Part shown: piece after piece, positions 62,042 through 64,000 of the stretch
Position numbering within the stretch: position 1 is the first letter of the stretch
How the letters are laid out: each line of letters opens with the position of its first letter
DNA from: Soonwooa sp.
GTDB taxonomy: Bacteria; Bacteroidota; Bacteroidia; Flavobacteriales; Weeksellaceae
Assembly: GCF_030151385.1 (NCBI RefSeq)
Contig: NZ_JASLDS010000029.1
Coordinates: 1 to 64,000 of the forward strand
Direction of reading: 5' to 3'
Length of the DNA: 64,000 nt
The notes under the pieces: model-generated
Told to the model about the DNA's origin: nothing
Database searches by the model: none
What the model saw: only the letters and a program-made list of their open reading frames with translations
Translations under genes and position numbers: made by a program

Positions 62042-62914
62042 ATGAAATCTATTTCCACAAAAGAGTTTTTGACTAATAAAAATTTTAAAATTTCGGATCA
62101 CAAGACTGATTATAAGTCGGACACCACTAAAGAAGAAGGAGAACAACTTCTAGCAGAAGAGAAGGAAAAACTGTCACAACTTCAAGACAAATTATATGCA
62201 GACAGCAGCCAATCTCTGCTAATCGTTATCCAAGCGATGGATGCAGCGGGAAAGGATAGCTTGATAGCACATGTCTTTGGAGGCGTTAATCCACAAGGTT
62301 GCGAAGTAACAAGTTTTAAAACTCCAAGTGCAAAAGAATACGACCATGATTTCTTGTGGAGACATTATCTTGCAGTTCCAGCCAAAGGAAAAATCGGCAT
62401 CTTCAACCGTTCTCAATACGAAAGTGTTTTGATCTGTAAAGTCCATCCGGAATTCAATCTTAAAGAACGCGTATGGAAAGATGTAAAGGATTTCGATAAA
62501 AACTTTTGGGACAATCGCTATGAGAGTATCAGAAATTTTGAAAAAAATCTTGCCAACAATGGAACTAGAATTATAAAATTCTTTCTAAATGTTTCTAAAG
62601 AAGAACAAAAGAAACGTTTTCTTGACAGAATAAATGAAGATGATAAAAACTGGAAGTTCTCAAGCTCTGATATTGTTGAGCGCAACTATTGGAAAGATTA
62701 CATGAAAGCTTATGAAGAAGCAATCCAAGAAACCAGTACAGATTACGCGCCTTGGTATGTCTTACCAGCGGACAAAAAATGGTTTACAAGATTAGCGGCT
62801 TTGCAAATTATCATCGATACTATGGAAGACATGAATCTTAAATTCCCAGAAGTTAGTAAAGAAGAAAAAGAAGCACTACAAAAAGCAAAAGAATCATTAG
62901 AAAACGAAAAATAG
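62042..62914 (+). CDS. Polyphosphate kinase 2 family protein
   Basis: 290 residues of the PPK2 P-loop kinase family: Walker A VIQAMDAAGKDSLIAHVFGGVNP (about 60-82), the segment SAKEYDHDFLWRHYLAVPAKGKIGIFNRSQYESVLICKVHPE with Walker B and lid residues, and FFLNVSKEEQKKRFLDR. It phosphorylates nucleotides (ADP or AMP) with polyphosphate, or the reverse. It is of the single-domain 'class III-like' length. rmuC starts 9 bp after its stop. Confidence 0.93.
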   Translation: MKSISTKEFLTNKNFKISDHKTDYKSDTTKEEGEQLLAEEKEKLSQLQDKLYADSSQSLLIVIQAMDAAGKDSLIAHVFGGVNPQGCEVTSFKTPSAKEYDHDFLWRHYLAVPAKGKIGIFNRSQYESVLICKVHPEFNLKERVWKDVKDFDKNFWDNRYESIRNFEKNLANNGTRIIKFFLNVSKEEQKKRFLDRINEDDKNWKFSSSDIVERNYWKDYMKAYEEAIQETSTDYAPWYVLPADKKWFTRLAALQIIIDTMEDMNLKFPEVSKEEKEALQKAKESLENEK

Positions 62915-62923
62915 AATAAACAA

Positions 62924-64000
62924 ATGGATGTAGTATCACTGCTAATTGGCGTTGTTGTAGGGTTTGTGATTGGTGCAGTGATTTTGCATTTTTACTATTT
63001 GTCAAAGATTGCGAAAAACTCGGTTCTTCTAGAGCAGAATCTTGCTTCTTTAAAATCAGAAAATTCTTTTGTTAAATCAAATCTAGAAAATTCGGAAAAG
63101 CAAAAAGCAGACTTGCGATCAAAACTTGATGAGCAAGATTCTAAAATTTTCCAAAACCTTCAAAAAGTAGCTGAACTAAATTCTGAAAACACGAATCTAG
63201 TTCAGTTACTTGATGATTTTAAATTTGAGGTTAAACAGCATCAAGACAAGCTAGAAGTTGGACAACAAGAAAAGCAAAACTTGATTGCGCAAAATGCTGA
63301 ATTGTCTGCGCAGAATAAAAATCTTGAAATTCTTCTCAACAATCAAAAAAAGGAAATCGAAAAGCTGCAAGAGCAAAGCAGATTGCATTTTGAAAAAATG
63401 GCCAACCAAATCCTTGAGGAGAAAACAGAAAAATTCACGAATCTTAATCAACTACATCTAAAATCTATTCTTGAACCATTTGGAAAAAATATTGACGAGT
63501 TAAAGAAAACTGTTTTCGAAACTTATGACAAAGAAGCTAAAGAACGTTTTTCGCTTGGTCAAAAAGTAACTGAACTCAAGCTTCTGAATCAGCAAATTTC
63601 GGAAGAGGCGCAAAAACTAACGCAAGCTCTCAAAGGCAATAACAAAACCCAAGGTAATTGGGGCGAAATGATTTTGGAAAGTATTTTGGAAAAATCCGGA
63701 CTTGCCAAAAACCGCGAGTACTTCCTCGAACACGAATTGCGCGATAACGCCAAGAATCCAATATATTCCGAGTTTTCTGGAAAGAAAATGCGTCCTGATG
63801 CGCTCATAAAATATCCTGATGAACGCAATGTTATTATCGATAGTAAAGTATCTTTAAATGCTTTTATTGAAATGGCAAACGAAGAGAACAAGGATATTTT
63901 TAAAATCAAGCAAGAACAACATCTTCGTTCGGTTAAGCAACACATCAACGAGTTAAGTCTAAAAGCTTATGACGATTATGACAAAAGCTTGGATTTTGTA
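62924..64000 (+). CDS. rmuC: DNA recombination protein RmuC, 5' part
   Basis: 359 codons from ATG 62924 run open to the end of the window. An N-terminal membrane helix (LLIGVVVGFVIGAVILHFYY, about 6-25) is followed by a long coiled coil (about 30-170: LLEQNLASLKSENSFVKSNL and so on) and the start of the RmuC nuclease-like domain (GNWGEMILESILEKSGL; KKMRPDALIKYPDERNVIIDSKVSLNAF). RmuC limits inversions at short inverted repeats in E. coli. The frame is complete at its 5' end and truncated only by the window edge. Confidence 0.94.
   Translation, partial: MDVVSLLIGVVVGFVIGAVILHFYYLSKIAKNSVLLEQNLASLKSENSFVKSNLENSEKQKADLRSKLDEQDSKIFQNLQKVAELNSENTNLVQLLDDFKFEVKQHQDKLEVGQQEKQNLIAQNAELSAQNKNLEILLNNQKKEIEKLQEQSRLHFEKMANQILEEKTEKFTNLNQLHLKSILEPFGKNIDELKKTVFETYDKEAKERFSLGQKVTELKLLNQQISEEAQKLTQALKGNNKTQGNWGEMILESILEKSGLAKNREYFLEHELRDNAKNPIYSEFSGKKMRPDALIKYPDERNVIIDSKVSLNAFIEMANEENKDIFKIKQEQHLRSVKQHINELSLKAYDDYDKSLDFV

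Noticed and set aside
63589..63948. Minus-strand 119-codon frame inside rmuC
   Set aside because: The plus strand carries the RmuC domain in one continuous frame; the opposite frame is a shadow with a Ser/Leu/Cys-rich random composition.

Overview
The window is a chromosomal segment of a low-GC member of the Bacteroidota, class Flavobacteriia, most likely family Weeksellaceae (Chryseobacterium/Epilithonimonas-like; the genus is inferred). The evidence is a SusC/SusD pair, two proteins with type IX secretion (T9SS) C-terminal sorting domains, a flavobacterial-type acpP-fabF-rnc-IPExxxVDY-pyk operon, TAnnTTTG promoter motifs in place of a sigma70-type -10 box, and membrane TPR regulators. No phage, intact insertion sequence, CRISPR array or secondary-metabolite cluster was seen. 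Most of the window is housekeeping.

Layout. 1-1.7 kb: 3' end of a LysM protein, then hemL. 1.9-7.1 kb: a tightly packed minus-strand operon that starts with a TPR-membrane-AraC regulator and a paralogue lacking the DNA-binding domain, followed by DUF1569, secreted, old-yellow-enzyme and SRPBCC proteins. 7.3-10.3 kb: two paralogous secreted HAF-repeat proteins whose sorting domains and 3' flanks, including heptanucleotide repeat tracts, are nearly identical. 10.4-16.4 kb: a 1978-residue alpha-2-macroglobulin-like protein. 16.4-20.3 kb: a UbiA-like membrane protein, recF and a TPR/HTH regulator. 20.3-22.2 kb: menE-arfB-cdd on the minus strand. 22.3 kb: tRNA-Gln. 22.7-25.7 kb: two unknown envelope proteins and a TPR/HTH regulator broken by an in-frame TAA. 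26-32.6 kb: argS and an orphan SusCD pair. 32.7-36.6 kb: rnhB and an AddA/RecB-like helicase-nuclease. 36.6-46.4 kb: two DUF3857/transglutaminase proteins, ferritin, a Spy-like protein, a Tyr-rich repeat protein, malQ and a small secreted protein. 46.5-50.7 kb: pyk, IPExxxVDY, rnc, fabF, acpP. 50.9-53.6 kb: folE, a DinB-like protein, cysS. 53.6-61.3 kb: aldehyde dehydrogenase, membrane protein, HD phosphohydrolase, alpha/beta hydrolase, ribokinase, DUF4241, valS. 61.4-64 kb: DUF1573, PPK2 and the 5' part of rmuC.

The least explained parts are: (i) the uninterrupted 7-bp-register repeat tracts behind the two HAF/T9SS genes; (ii) the TPR sensor without an output domain beside its complete paralogue; (iii) the regulator with a premature stop, next to a plus-strand terminator with no gene in front of it (candidate small RNA); (iv) a transglutaminase pair in which one member has lost Cys and His; and (v) promoter motifs so close to start codons that leaderless mRNAs are implied. 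All functional statements come from reading the sequence by eye; no database search was possible.
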